From contig CALEWN010000248.1 of NCBI GenBank assembly GCA_937925385.1, forward strand, positions 1 to 15,676: a stretch of 15,676 bases of DNA, given 5' to 3'. This document shows positions 6,083 through 13,539 of the stretch, in pieces. The notes below the pieces were generated by a model, which was not told where the DNA came from, ran no database searches, and saw only the letters and a program-made list of their open reading frames with translations. A program made the translations under genes and the position numbers. The DNA is from an uncultured Senegalimassilia sp. GTDB taxonomy: Bacteria > Actinomycetota > Coriobacteriia > Coriobacteriales > Eggerthellaceae. The stretch's first letter is position 1, and each line of letters starts with the position of its first letter.

Positions 6083-7636
6083 CTATTCCGCCGCCTTACG
6101 TTCCGCGGCCAGCTCGTGCTGGTATTCGCGGTCGATAGCACCCTCGGGACTGGGCGGGTTGACCTCGAACGGGACGGACTTGGTGAACAGGCTGACCACC
6201 GGCACGATGATCAGCGACAACAGCATGGCCAAGGCGCCACAGTTGATGGGGCTGGAGATCAGCGGCGTACCCATCAGCGTGAGCACCATGTTGCCGCTGG
6301 TCAGGCACACGCCTACGATGAAGCTGCACCATACGGCGGCCTTGGAGATGCGCCCGGAGTACAGGCCCCAAAGGAACGGGCCGAGGAACGCGCCGGCCAA
6401 CGCACCCCAGGAGATGCCCATGAGCTGCGCAATGAACGTGATGGAGGAGTTGTACTGCACCAACGCCAGCGCCGCGGACACGATGATGAACACCACGATA
6501 AGGACGCGCATCCAGCCAAGCTTGCTCTGCTCGCTCATCTTCTTCACCACGTTGCCCTGCAGAAGGTCGAGCGTCAACGTGGAGGACGAGGTCAACACGA
6601 GCGAGGACAGCGTAGACATGCTAGCGGACAGCACGAGCACGATCACGATGCCGATGAGGATATCGGGCAAGGTGGACAGCATGGTCGGGATGATGGAGTC
6701 GTACACCGGGATGCCGGTGGGGCCGATCTCGATCTTGTCGGCGTACAGACGGCCGAAACCGCCCAGGAAGTAGCTGCCACCGGCAACCACGAACGCGAAC
6801 AGCGTGGAGATGATGGCGCCCTGCTTCACCGCCGGGCCGGACTTGATGGCGTAGAACTTCTGCACCATCTGCGGCAAACCCCAAGTGCCAAGGCTGGTCA
6901 GCACTACAACGCCGAGCAGGTTGAACAGGTCGGGGCCGAACATGCTGACGAACGGGCCGGCCATCTGAGAACCTTCGGCCGGGATCTGCGACAGCGTGGT
7001 GATAGCCTCGCTGAAGCCGCCGTTGTTCAGGATAACCGCCGCAATGACCGCAACGATGCCGAACAGCATGACGATGCCCTGCAGGAAGTCGTTCATGACG
7101 GTTGCCATGTAGCCGCCCAGGACCACGTACAGGCACGTGATGACGGCCATGCCGATGACGCACACCTCGTAAGGAAGGCCGAACGCCATGCCGAACAGGC
7201 GGGACAGGCCGTTGTACACGCTTGCGGTGTACGGAATCAGGAACACGAAGATGATTGCCGCGCTGGCGATGCGCAGGCCCTTCGACTGGAAGCGCTTGCC
7301 GAAGAACTCGGGCATGGTGGTGGCGCCCAGGCGATGCGTCATCTCACGCGTACGCGGGCCGAGCACCCACCAGGCCAAAAGGCTGCCGAGAATGGCGTTG
7401 CCGATGCCTGCCCACACGGCGGCGATGCCGTATTTCCAACCGAACTGGCCGGCATAGCCGACGAACACCACGGCGGAGAAGTAGCTGGTGCCGTATGCGA
7501 ATGCGCTCATCCAAGGGCCGACGTTGCGTCCGCCCAGAACGAAACCATCGACGCTCGTGGTGGTGCGGCGGCAATACAAGCCGACGCCGACCGCCACGCC
7601 GACGAAGATCAAAACCATGCAGATTTTTGCGACCAT
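6083..7636 (-). CDS. Sodium:solute symporter (SSS/SLC5 family)
   Basis: This 517-residue membrane protein with about 13 helices belongs to the SSS family (PutP, PanF, vSGLT relatives) and should import an organic solute with Na+. The helix-8 Na+ site is clear: A338, S341 and T342 in SASMSTLSS line up with PutP A337, S340 and T341. Other family marks are FVLGGRNVGPW near the N-terminus (31-42), VLGGYMATVMNDFLQG (172-187) and GLPQMVQKFYAIK (253-265). The substrate cannot be read from sequence; amino acids, carboxylates and pantothenate are all possible. ATG at 7636 follows AAAGGAA with good spacing. The C-terminal tail is hydrophilic and Glu/Ala-rich. It is followed by a probable terminator and then nhaC on the same strand, so Na+ extruded by NhaC could drive it (inference). 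Confidence 0.93.
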   Translation of the reverse strand: MVAKICMVLIFVGVAVGVGLYCRRTTTSVDGFVLGGRNVGPWMSAFAYGTSYFSAVVFVGYAGQFGWKYGIAAVWAGIGNAILGSLLAWWVLGPRTREMTHRLGATTMPEFFGKRFQSKGLRIASAAIIFVFLIPYTASVYNGLSRLFGMAFGLPYEVCVIGMAVITCLYVVLGGYMATVMNDFLQGIVMLFGIVAVIAAVILNNGGFSEAITTLSQIPAEGSQMAGPFVSMFGPDLFNLLGVVVLTSLGTWGLPQMVQKFYAIKSGPAVKQGAIISTLFAFVVAGGSYFLGGFGRLYADKIEIGPTGIPVYDSIIPTMLSTLPDILIGIVIVLVLSASMSTLSSLVLTSSSTLTLDLLQGNVVKKMSEQSKLGWMRVLIVVFIIVSAALALVQYNSSITFIAQLMGISWGALAGAFLGPFLWGLYSGRISKAAVWCSFIVGVCLTSGNMVLTLMGTPLISSPINCGALAMLLSLIIVPVVSLFTKSVPFEVNPPSPEGAIDREYQHELAAERKAAE

Positions 7637-7837
7637 GATCGTTCCTTTACCGATCGATATCGTGTAGACCGTAAGGCCTTCCCTACTCGGAAAAACGGTT
7701 GCCCCTCGTCAGGGACGCGGCTGGGCAAGCGAACGCATCTAAATCACCCAACCCGGAAACGCACACGGCACAAGCCCGAGTTCGCTGCGAACATACGCCA
7801 CGTCTAACGGACGCACGCAGCGGCTAAGCCCCGTGTG

Positions 7838-8017
7838 CTACAGATATCGATAGGAATAATAATAGGAAGGAAAGCAGGGCTTTGTTGCGCCGGAGATACC
7901 GGCCGCCTTACCTGCGACATACATCATCTGGACATTGGTGGCGCGCAGCGCAACAGCCAGCTCAGCGGGATGCTGAGCGCTGCGGAATGCGGCAATATGT
8001 CCGTTTACGATGCTCAT
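7838..8017 (-). CDS. Doubtful small ORF, hypothetical or gene remnant
   Basis: This 59-residue minus-strand ORF begins MSIVNGHIAAFRSAQHPAEL. Its first 45 codons use the same common codons as neighbouring genes (GCC, CTG, CGC, ATC, AAG), and the composition is protein-like. The last ten residues (FPSYYYSYRYL) look like non-coding read-through. No good Shine-Dalgarno precedes the ATG at 8017; the frame can extend to an ATG at 8077, also without a clear ribosome site. I do not recognise the family. It may be a remnant of a larger gene, a real small protein or chance. Confidence 0.22.
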   Translation of the reverse strand: MSIVNGHIAAFRSAQHPAELAVALRATNVQMMYVAGKAAGISGATKPCFPSYYYSYRYL

Positions 8018-8211
8018 GGGCGCTACTTTACCACAGTCGAGCGCTTTTCCCTTCACAATTTCTCCGAACGGTAACATTATTTCCTAGCAAAGCGGTTCGT
8101 ATTAGCAAAACAAGAGGAATAAGAGCCTCAGAGCACGTTGAAGCCGAATGGACGCGAACCACGCAGCACCCTTCCCCGATCAACCGGCCAGGTCGGCGCC
8201 CTTGAAAGACA

Positions 8212-8240
8212 ACGAAGCCGGACACGTGGCCCGGCTTCGC
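8212..8240 (-). terminator. Probable terminator after the PaaK-like gene
   Basis: A 9-bp GC-rich stem (8213-8221 with 8231-8239) has a 9-nt loop. On the minus strand it is followed by a T-biased stretch (TTGTCTTTC). It lies about 28 nt past the stop at 8267. The T-tract is imperfect. Confidence 0.6.
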
Positions 8241-8266
8241 TTCTCATTCAATTGGTTCGCAAGCTT

Positions 8267-9508
8267 TTAGTAGCGGGAGTCGAAGATGCGCTTCGTCTTC
8301 TTCTCGCTGCGCGGCAGCTCGCCCATGGGAACGCCTTTCGCCTCAGGGGTGCAGCCGATCTTCGCCTTGAAGATGGCCGCCAACTGCTCCTCGCAGCGCT
8401 CGCGCTCCTCGCCCTCGAGCGGCGTCTCGAACAGCACCGTGAGCACATCGCGGCCATTGATGGCCTCGATCATCACCTGATACTCGGACGATGCGCCATC
8501 GGTGAACTGCAGCACCTCCTCGATCTGGGAGGGGAACATGTTGCAGCCCTTCACCTTGACCATGTCGTCGGTGCGGCCCGTCAGGATGTCGATGCGCGGA
8601 TGGTGGCTGCCGAACTTGCACTTGCAGTCGCCGGGGATGATGCGCGTGAGGTCGTGCGTGCGGTAACGGATAAGCGGCGCGCCTTCCTTGCGCAGCGTGG
8701 TGAGCACCAGCTCGCCCACTTCGCCGTCGGGCAGCTGCTCGCCGGTTTTCGGGTCGATGATCTCGCAATACACGTAGTCCTCCCAGATGTGCATGCCGTG
8801 ATGCTCTTCACAGGAGATGCCGATGCCCGGGCCGTAGATCTCGGTCAAGCCGTAAATGTCGAAGATCTCGATGCCCAGCTCATTGGAGATGCGCTGACGC
8901 ATCTTCTCGCCCCAACGCTCGGAGCCGATAACGCCCTTGCGCAGGTCGAGCTTGTCGCGCAGGCCGCGCTTCTCGATCTCCTCGGCAAGCAGCAACGCAT
9001 AGCTGGACGTGCCCGTGATGACGGTGGAATGCAGGTCCTGCATCATCTTTAGCTGCTTCTCGGTGTTGCCGGGGCCCATGGGGATGGCCATGGCGCCCAG
9101 ACGCTCGCAGCCCAGCTGGAAGCCGATGCCGGCAGTCCACAGGCCATAACCAGGGGTGATTTGAATGCGGTCGGTGTTCGTGATGCCCGCCGTCTCATAG
9201 CAGCGCGCGAACATGGTGGCCCAATCGTCGACGTCCTTCTGCGTATAGGGGATGACGACCGGGGTGCCCGTGGTACCCGAGGAGCTGTGGATACGGATGA
9301 TCTTCTCATCCGGCACCGCCTGCAATCCCAGCGGGTATGCCTCGCGCAAATCGGCTTTTTCCGAGAACGGCAGCTTCTCGAAATCTTCCTGGGTTTGCAC
9401 GTCGGACAGATCGATGTCCTTGAATTTGCGAGCGTAGAAGGCAGAACGGTCCTTCAGGGTTTTGAACTGCTCTTTGATGATCTCAAGCTGCTCCGGCTTC
9501 ATCTGCAT
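8267..9508 (-). CDS. Phenylacetate-CoA ligase (PaaK family)
   Basis: This 413-residue AMP-forming ligase joins an aryl acetate (phenylacetate, indoleacetate or similar) to CoA with ATP through an aryl-acyl-AMP intermediate. The P-loop SSSGTTGTP is at 75-83, the A5-like motif DIYGLTE at 217-223, HGMHIWED before the core strands, the hinge region LTGRTDDMVKVKG at 309-321, and a Lys-rich C-terminal end (SEKKTKRIFDSRY) holding the likely catalytic Lys. The length is usual for short PaaK proteins. ATG at 9508 has AGGGAG upstream; a second in-frame ATG two codons later is less well placed. The iorAB genes lie upstream on the same strand, separated by a terminator. This suggests aryl-acid metabolism with independent expression. 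Exact substrate and direction in vivo are unknown. Confidence 0.92.
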   Translation of the reverse strand: MQMKPEQLEIIKEQFKTLKDRSAFYARKFKDIDLSDVQTQEDFEKLPFSEKADLREAYPLGLQAVPDEKIIRIHSSSGTTGTPVVIPYTQKDVDDWATMFARCYETAGITNTDRIQITPGYGLWTAGIGFQLGCERLGAMAIPMGPGNTEKQLKMMQDLHSTVITGTSSYALLLAEEIEKRGLRDKLDLRKGVIGSERWGEKMRQRISNELGIEIFDIYGLTEIYGPGIGISCEEHHGMHIWEDYVYCEIIDPKTGEQLPDGEVGELVLTTLRKEGAPLIRYRTHDLTRIIPGDCKCKFGSHHPRIDILTGRTDDMVKVKGCNMFPSQIEEVLQFTDGASSEYQVMIEAINGRDVLTVLFETPLEGEERERCEEQLAAIFKAKIGCTPEAKGVPMGELPRSEKKTKRIFDSRY

Positions 9509-9810
9509 AGTATGCTCCCTTGTTCAAATGGCTTGCTTCTTTGTTATTCATACTGTGTGAGGAAAAGTGCGTAGGCGCTTCAAGCCCGAAAAAGCTACGG
9601 GAAAGCACGACAAATCGGCCCCAAGCCTTACAGGTCTTGAAGCTAAAGCCATCGACCAGCCAACGCGTTGCGCGCGGCTGATGAAAAGTGGATGTCGAAT
9701 ACCGAAGTCATACTGGTCATTGTAGGCCATACGGCACCGCAAGCAACCCTCAAAACCGGCAACGGGACCGATTTCCGGTCCCGTTGCTTGTTATGCGGGG
9801 TTTTGCGCCG
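9509..9810. other. Intergenic region between iorB and the PaaK-like gene
   Basis: These 302 nt hold the iorB terminator (9759-9787) and, presumably, the promoter of the PaaK-like gene. A TATGAAT-like -10 occurs on the minus strand about 40 nt before the start, without a convincing -35. A 64-codon minus-strand frame at 9548-9742 has no family features or ribosome site and is not called. No other signal is seen. Confidence 0.5.
9759..9787 (-). terminator. Rho-independent terminator after iorB
   Basis: A perfect 12-bp stem (9759-9770 with 9776-9787) has a 5-nt loop. On the minus strand CGGTTTTG follows. It lies about 24 nt past the iorB stop. Confidence 0.8.
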
Positions 9811-10407
9811 CTATTCCCCCACCGCCACGTTGATGGCTTGCAGGTTCATATCCACGAAGCGCGGCTTCACGCACGCGGTTACCGCCGCGCGAAGATCATC
9901 CAGGTCGATGGGCACGCATCCGGTTTGCAAGGCCTTCGCGAGCAGCAGGCTGTTGAGCACCTTAAGGCTGCCGGCGGCCTTGGTAAGCACCGCATCGTCG
10001 ACGGGCACGAGCTTCGCCTGTGTACCTGCGACAGCGCGCTCGATGTTCGCAATCACGTCGCTGGCACGGTACGGGTCCTTCGACAACGCTGCCGTCACCG
10101 GCTGGATCGCCGTAGTGGCGAACACCAGCGTCCCTCCAGAAGCAAGGTACGGCAGCACGCGCGCGGCCTCGGCCGGCTCGAACGCGATAATCAAATCGGC
10201 GGTTCCCCGGCTGACCAAGGGCGCGTGAACCTGCTCGCCCTTGTTGCCGATGCGCACATGCGACACCACGTTGCCGCCGCGCTGCGCCATGCCGATGGTC
10301 TCGGCCGTACGCACTTTCCAACCCTTCTCCAAGGCGGCCTGGGCAAGCACCTTCGCGGCCAACACGGTTCCCTGGCCGCCTACGCCCGTAAGCAGGATGT
10401 TCAGCAT
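9811..10407 (-). CDS. iorB: Indolepyruvate:ferredoxin oxidoreductase, beta subunit
   Basis: This 198-residue protein is the small subunit of the TPP- and Fe-S-dependent enzyme that oxidatively decarboxylates aryl pyruvates (indole-, phenyl- and hydroxyphenyl-pyruvate) to aryl-acetyl-CoA while reducing ferredoxin. It is a 2-oxoacid:acceptor oxidoreductase gamma-type domain: MLNILLTGVGGQGT at the N-terminus, then ETIGMAQRGGNVVSHVRIG (36-54), both family hallmarks. The frame is open further upstream to 10722, but that stretch is Arg/Ser/Pro-rich antiframe translation inside iorA. I chose ATG at 10407, with AAGGAGG six bases upstream. Start and iorA stop are separated by one base (TAG-C-ATG), giving tight translational coupling. 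A terminator follows. The partner subunit gene lies directly upstream. Confidence 0.95.
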   Translation of the reverse strand: MLNILLTGVGGQGTVLAAKVLAQAALEKGWKVRTAETIGMAQRGGNVVSHVRIGNKGEQVHAPLVSRGTADLIIAFEPAEAARVLPYLASGGTLVFATTAIQPVTAALSKDPYRASDVIANIERAVAGTQAKLVPVDDAVLTKAAGSLKVLNSLLLAKALQTGCVPIDLDDLRAAVTACVKPRFVDMNLQAINVAVGE

Positions 10408-10408
10408 G

Positions 10409-12352
10409 CTAGGCCTCCTTCTTCTCGCTTGCGGCGTCAACCACGGAGATGCAGTCGAACGGGCACACCTGCGTGCACAGCCCGCACCCGTTGCACTGGC
10501 CGGCGTCGATGAACGCCTGGCCACGCTCCCCGCTTTTCGGGCCACGGGCGTCGGCGTTGAAGCCGATGCCAGGGCATCCGATCTCGGTGATGCACTTCTT
10601 GCAGCCCGTACAACGCTGCGCGTCCAACACCACGGGAGCCGCCGGTTTGAACAGCTGCACGCAGGGGCTTTCGAACAGGATGGCGGAAGGCCCCTCGAAA
10701 TCGATCGCCTGGCGTGCGGCATCGATGGACTGCTGCAGGTTCAGCGGGTCGGCGTGCACGATGCACTCGAACCCGACCGCCTTCAGCACGCCCTCGATGG
10801 AAACCGGCTTGCGGCGTTCGCCCATCAGCGTGACACCCGTGCCCGGGTGCGGCTGACTGCCCGTCATGGCGGTGGTGGCGTTGTCCAGCACGCACAGCGT
10901 GAAATCATGCCCGTTGTACACCGCGTTCACGATTCCCGGCAAACCGCTGGCGAAAAACGTCGAGTCGCCTACGAACGCTAGGGCCTTCTTCTGCGGCTCG
11001 GCCACGGAGAAACCCTGCGCCATGGTGATACCGGCGCCCATGCACAGGCACGTATCCACCGCATCGAGCGGCATGGCGTTGCCCAGCGTATAGCATCCGA
11101 TATCGCCGCAGAGCACCGCGGGCGTCTTGCCCAGCGCGCGCTTCACAGCATAGAAGCTGCCACGATGCGGGCAACCAGGGCACAGCACCGGAGGGCGCAC
11201 CGGCAGAGGCTGCTCGGGGTCGGCGGCTTCGTAGGATGCCGGTGCATCGGTTTGGGCAAGTTCGGGAACGCCAAGATAGACGGCCAAACGGGCAAGAATG
11301 TCATCGACATCGTTCTCGCCGCGGTCGCGCGCCTCGCCCGTCAGCTTGCCGTGCGTGTTGTATTCGGCATGCGTCTTGCCGGCGAATGCCAGCAGCTCGT
11401 CTTCCAGCACGTGGTCAAGCTCTTCGAGCACAAGCACGTCGGTCAGACCCTTGGCGAACTCCGCGCACGTGCGCTCAGGGAACGGGAAGGGGGTGCCCAC
11501 TTGCCAGAAGCGATACGCCGGCAGCTGCATTCCTCGATCGTTCGCACGCTCCTCGAGCAAGCGAATCGCCTCAAGGGCATAGGCTGCCGACACGCCGCCC
11601 GCTACGATGCCGTAACGGGTTATCTTGCCCGCAACGCGACGCTCATCGATGGGATTGAACGCTCCGAAAACGGGGTTCGTCGCATAATCGACGGCGATTG
11701 CGCGCAGGCGCTCGTTGATCTCCCCATGCCCCTCATAGGCGCGCTTCGGGAAGATAACCCAGCGCGGGTCTCGCTCGAAACCTTCCTCGGGCACGGGCTT
11801 GGCATGCGTTTCCTCAGCAATGTCGAAGAACGTCGAAGCATGACACACGCGCGTGGTGGGGCGCATGATCACCGGCGTCTTGTAACGCTCGGACAGCTCG
11901 AACGCGGCCTTCATCATGGCGAAACCCTGATCGGGCGTTGCCGGGTCGAGCACCGGGACCTTGGCGAAATTGCCGAACCTGCGCGTATCCTGCTCGGTTT
12001 GCGATGAGATAGGGCCGGGATCGTCGGCAACGAACAACACCGTACCGCCCTTCACACCCACGTAGTTCAGGCTCATCAGCGGGTCGCTTGCCACGTTCAG
12101 ACCCACCTGCTTGCAGGTAAACAGCGTACGGGCGCCGCAATACGACGCGCCGGCGAGCAGCTCGAGCGCGCTCTTCTCGTTCGTTGACCATTCAACGTGG
12201 ACACCCTGAGCGGCGCCGGAAGCATGCAGCTTCGCCACGGTTTCCGTTACCTCGGACGATGGCGTCCCCGGATAGCCGGCGACAACGCGCACCCCCGCCT
12301 CAAGCGCGGCATGAGCGAACGCCTCATTGCCCATAAGCAGTTTTTTCGTCAT
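10409..12352 (-). CDS. iorA: Indolepyruvate:ferredoxin oxidoreductase, alpha subunit
   Basis: This 647-residue catalytic subunit of IorAB acts in the cytosol of anaerobes. The N-terminal pyrimidine-binding domain begins MTKKLLMGNEAFAHAALEAG, with GYPGTPSSE at 26-34. The pyrophosphate domain carries CPGCPHRG (391-398), GDIGCYTLG (416-424) and the TPP/Mg2+ motif from GDS (462-464) to N491 with NATTAMTGSQPHPG. Two C-terminal [4Fe-4S] motifs are intact: C581, C584, C587, C593 and C620, C623, C626, C630. Length and domain order are those of full-length IorA. ATG at 12352 follows GGGGAAACAT. The perfect parS palindrome lies 42 nt upstream. A TGC-TATCAT extended -10 sits beyond it. Together with iorB and the PaaK-like gene it points to aromatic amino acid fermentation. 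Confidence 0.96.
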   Translation of the reverse strand: MTKKLLMGNEAFAHAALEAGVRVVAGYPGTPSSEVTETVAKLHASGAAQGVHVEWSTNEKSALELLAGASYCGARTLFTCKQVGLNVASDPLMSLNYVGVKGGTVLFVADDPGPISSQTEQDTRRFGNFAKVPVLDPATPDQGFAMMKAAFELSERYKTPVIMRPTTRVCHASTFFDIAEETHAKPVPEEGFERDPRWVIFPKRAYEGHGEINERLRAIAVDYATNPVFGAFNPIDERRVAGKITRYGIVAGGVSAAYALEAIRLLEERANDRGMQLPAYRFWQVGTPFPFPERTCAEFAKGLTDVLVLEELDHVLEDELLAFAGKTHAEYNTHGKLTGEARDRGENDVDDILARLAVYLGVPELAQTDAPASYEAADPEQPLPVRPPVLCPGCPHRGSFYAVKRALGKTPAVLCGDIGCYTLGNAMPLDAVDTCLCMGAGITMAQGFSVAEPQKKALAFVGDSTFFASGLPGIVNAVYNGHDFTLCVLDNATTAMTGSQPHPGTGVTLMGERRKPVSIEGVLKAVGFECIVHADPLNLQQSIDAARQAIDFEGPSAILFESPCVQLFKPAAPVVLDAQRCTGCKKCITEIGCPGIGFNADARGPKSGERGQAFIDAGQCNGCGLCTQVCPFDCISVVDAASEKKEA

Positions 12353-12393
12353 ATGTTTCCCCGCTCCAAAGCTTTTTTCAGGAATCGCTCCTG

Positions 12394-12415
12394 CGCTGTT
12401 TCACGTGAAACAGCG
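12394..12415. promoter_or_regulatory. parS ParB-binding site (16/16)
   Basis: TGTTTCACGTGAAACA at 12397-12412 is a perfect match to the conserved bacterial parS consensus. The palindrome extends three further bases on each side, giving a 22-bp perfect inverted repeat. It lies between purE and iorA, 42 nt upstream of the iorA ATG. ParB/Spo0J loads here, spreads and recruits SMC for chromosome segregation (family knowledge). With the near-perfect copy at 5961-5976 it suggests an origin-proximal locus. Confidence 0.92.
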
Positions 12416-12442
12416 TGGAGGGAATCGTCTTGATACCTGTTC

Positions 12443-12451
12443 ATGATAGCA
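12443..12451 (-). promoter_or_regulatory. Candidate extended -10 promoter for iorAB
   Basis: On the minus strand this reads TGCTATCAT: an extended -10 TG-N followed by TATCAT (5/6 to consensus). No matching -35 is seen, as the upstream bases belong to the purE terminator stem. Transcription would start near 12436, placing parS in the untranslated leader. Confidence 0.35.
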
Positions 12452-12484
12452 AAAGGGCGACAGGTTACCCCGTCGCCCTTTTGC
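12449..12484 (-). terminator. Terminator after purE
   Basis: A 13-bp perfect stem (12449-12461 with 12472-12484) has a 10-nt loop. The four T of the minus-strand tail are at the base of the stem (CCCTTTTGC). It lies 12 nt past the purE stop at 12497. The symmetric A and T tracts let it act in both directions. Confidence 0.75.
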
Positions 12485-12496
12485 AAGTGGCCCGCT

Positions 12497-12967
12497 TTAT
12501 GCCTCGGCCATGGCCTTCTTCATGTCGATGATCTTCTGGCGAGCACCGTCGCAGCCGGTACCCATGATCTGCACCGCCAAGATTGCCGCGTTCTTCGCGC
12601 CGTTGATGGCGACGGTGGCAACCGGCACGCCGGAAGGCATCTGCACCATGGACAGCAGCGAATCCAAACCGCCCAGGTCGCTCGTCTTCATGGGAACGGC
12701 GATAACCGGGTCCGGGGTATAAGCGGCAACCACACCGCCAAGATGAGCAGCCTTGCCGGCAGCGGCGATGATGACCTTGATACCGCGCTCGTGCGCGGTG
12801 GAGGCCCACTCGTGCACCTCGGCGGGCTTGCGGTGCGCGCTGGCCACCTTCACCTCGTACGGCACGCCGAACTCCTCAAGCTGCTTCATACAAGGCTCCA
12901 TGGCGGGCATATCGCTTTCGGAGCCCATGATGATGCCGATGACGGGATTCTTATGATCGCAAGACAT
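12497..12967 (-). CDS. purE: N5-carboxyaminoimidazole ribonucleotide mutase (PurE, class I)
   Basis: This 156-residue enzyme of de novo purine synthesis converts N5-CAIR to 4-carboxy-AIR as a cytosolic octamer. Motifs are MGSESDMP (14-21, phosphate/ribose binding), the catalytic-His loop SAHRKP (43-48, H45) and AGKAAHLGG (70-78). SAHRKP and AAHL mark the class I mutase; class II carboxylases have SAHKT and SNALSG. The usual HLPG is HLGG here (G77 replaces Pro). Class I enzymes normally need PurK, which is not in the window. ATG at 12967 follows GAAAGGG. It is a single-gene unit by its surroundings: a terminator follows, and the tRNA-Phe terminator lies upstream. purD is further upstream on the same strand but not co-transcribed by any visible arrangement. 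Confidence 0.95.
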   Translation of the reverse strand: MSCDHKNPVIGIIMGSESDMPAMEPCMKQLEEFGVPYEVKVASAHRKPAEVHEWASTAHERGIKVIIAAAGKAAHLGGVVAAYTPDPVIAVPMKTSDLGGLDSLLSMVQMPSGVPVATVAINGAKNAAILAVQIMGTGCDGARQKIIDMKKAMAEA

Positions 12968-13178
12968 TTCGCAACCCTTTCAACACGTGATTTGCTCTCA
13001 AAGGCAGTGTAGCGCGGAAGTGGGAGCATAAGAAAAACCGCACGCAAATTATGGGAGACCGAAACACGCCAAAGCCAGAGAAGAGGGAGCAGCGCGGTCA
13101 GGGAAGCAAAACCGAGAAAGCTGGACCCAAACAGCAAGAGCACAATTGCGAAACCCGATTAGCGGGTTCGGAAAAGCA

Positions 13179-13210
13179 ACAGGCCCGATGGCTTTCACCA
13201 TCGGGCCTGT
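13179..13210 (-). terminator. Terminator after tRNA-Phe
   Basis: A perfect 13-bp stem (13179-13191 with 13198-13210) has a 6-nt loop and is followed on the minus strand by TGCTTTTCC. It starts 8 nt past the tRNA 3' end. A second, bulged hairpin (about 13149-13170) lies just beyond and may back it up. Confidence 0.85.
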
Positions 13211-13218
13211 AAAGTTCA

Positions 13219-13294
13219 TGGTGGTCGGAGGGGGACTTGAACCCTCGGCACGGGGATTTTCAGTCCCCTGCTCTACCAACTGAGCTACCCGACC
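13219..13294 (-). tRNA. tRNA-Phe (GAA)
   Basis: This is a 76-nt cloverleaf with encoded CCA. The acceptor stem is GGTCGGG/TCCGACC with a G7-T66 wobble and discriminator A. The D-arm is GCTC/GAGC. The anticodon stem is GGGGA/TCCCC with loop CTGAAAA, giving anticodon GAA for Phe. The T-loop is TTCAAGT. The T-stem GAGGG/CCCCC contains one A50-C64 mismatch. A consensus-like promoter precedes it and a strong terminator follows, so it is a single-gene unit. Confidence 0.96.
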
Positions 13295-13324
13295 AGAAGT
13301 CGTTCGTTGCGAACGCGAGATAGT

Positions 13325-13353
13325 ATAATACGGCAGTGCGCGTCATTCGTCAA
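13325..13353 (-). promoter_or_regulatory. Sigma-70-type promoter of tRNA-Phe
   Basis: On the minus strand TTGACG (13348-13353) and TATTAT (13325-13330) are separated by exactly 17 nt. Each box is one mismatch from consensus. Transcription would start near 13318, about 24 nt before the mature tRNA 5' end. Confidence 0.85.
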
Positions 13354-13539
13354 CCCTGATTCCGAACTTTTTTGAGATGCGTTTCCCTTCTCGAGAGAAC
13401 GCGCCAAAACCAGCCCTAAACGAGCGCGTGACCAGCAGATACGCCAACTCGCTTAAGACCGCTCGACGGCAACGTCGAACCCGCACACAACTTGCCGCCG
13501 AACAGCTGACTGCGAAACCACTACCAAGAACGCGGCTTG

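Larger units (their letters stand above)
7637..8266. other. 630-nt gap, mostly without a supported gene
   Basis: This lies between the start of the symporter gene and the stop of the PaaK-like gene, both on the minus strand. It should hold the symporter promoter (no convincing -35/-10 pair found) and the paaK terminator (8212-8240). Two ClaI/EcoRV-type palindromic patches occur near 7662-7672 and 7845-7852. The middle (about 7838-8017) has a doubtful minus-strand ORF with codon use like real genes, listed separately. A 7-bp hairpin (7960-7966 with 7972-7978) lies inside that ORF. The part from about 8080 to 8200 shows nothing recognisable. Confidence 0.5.

Noticed and set aside
6116..7807. 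563-codon open frame on the plus strand
   Set aside because: It is exactly antisense to the symporter gene. The translation is His/Asp/Arg/Gln-rich with no membrane segments or family motifs, a common artefact opposite GC-rich genes.
7637..7840. Possible riboswitch upstream of the symporter gene
   Set aside because: I looked for a structured leader followed by a terminator or known conserved cores and found none.
9548..9742. 64-codon minus-strand ORF upstream of the PaaK-like gene
   Set aside because: It has no ribosome site, irregular composition and no domain; it lies where the paaK promoter must be.
10408..10722. 105-codon N-terminal extension of iorB
   Set aside because: The extension is Arg/Ser/Ala-rich and overlaps the conserved Fe-S region of iorA in another frame. 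The start at 10407 has an ideal ribosome site and gives the standard N-terminus.
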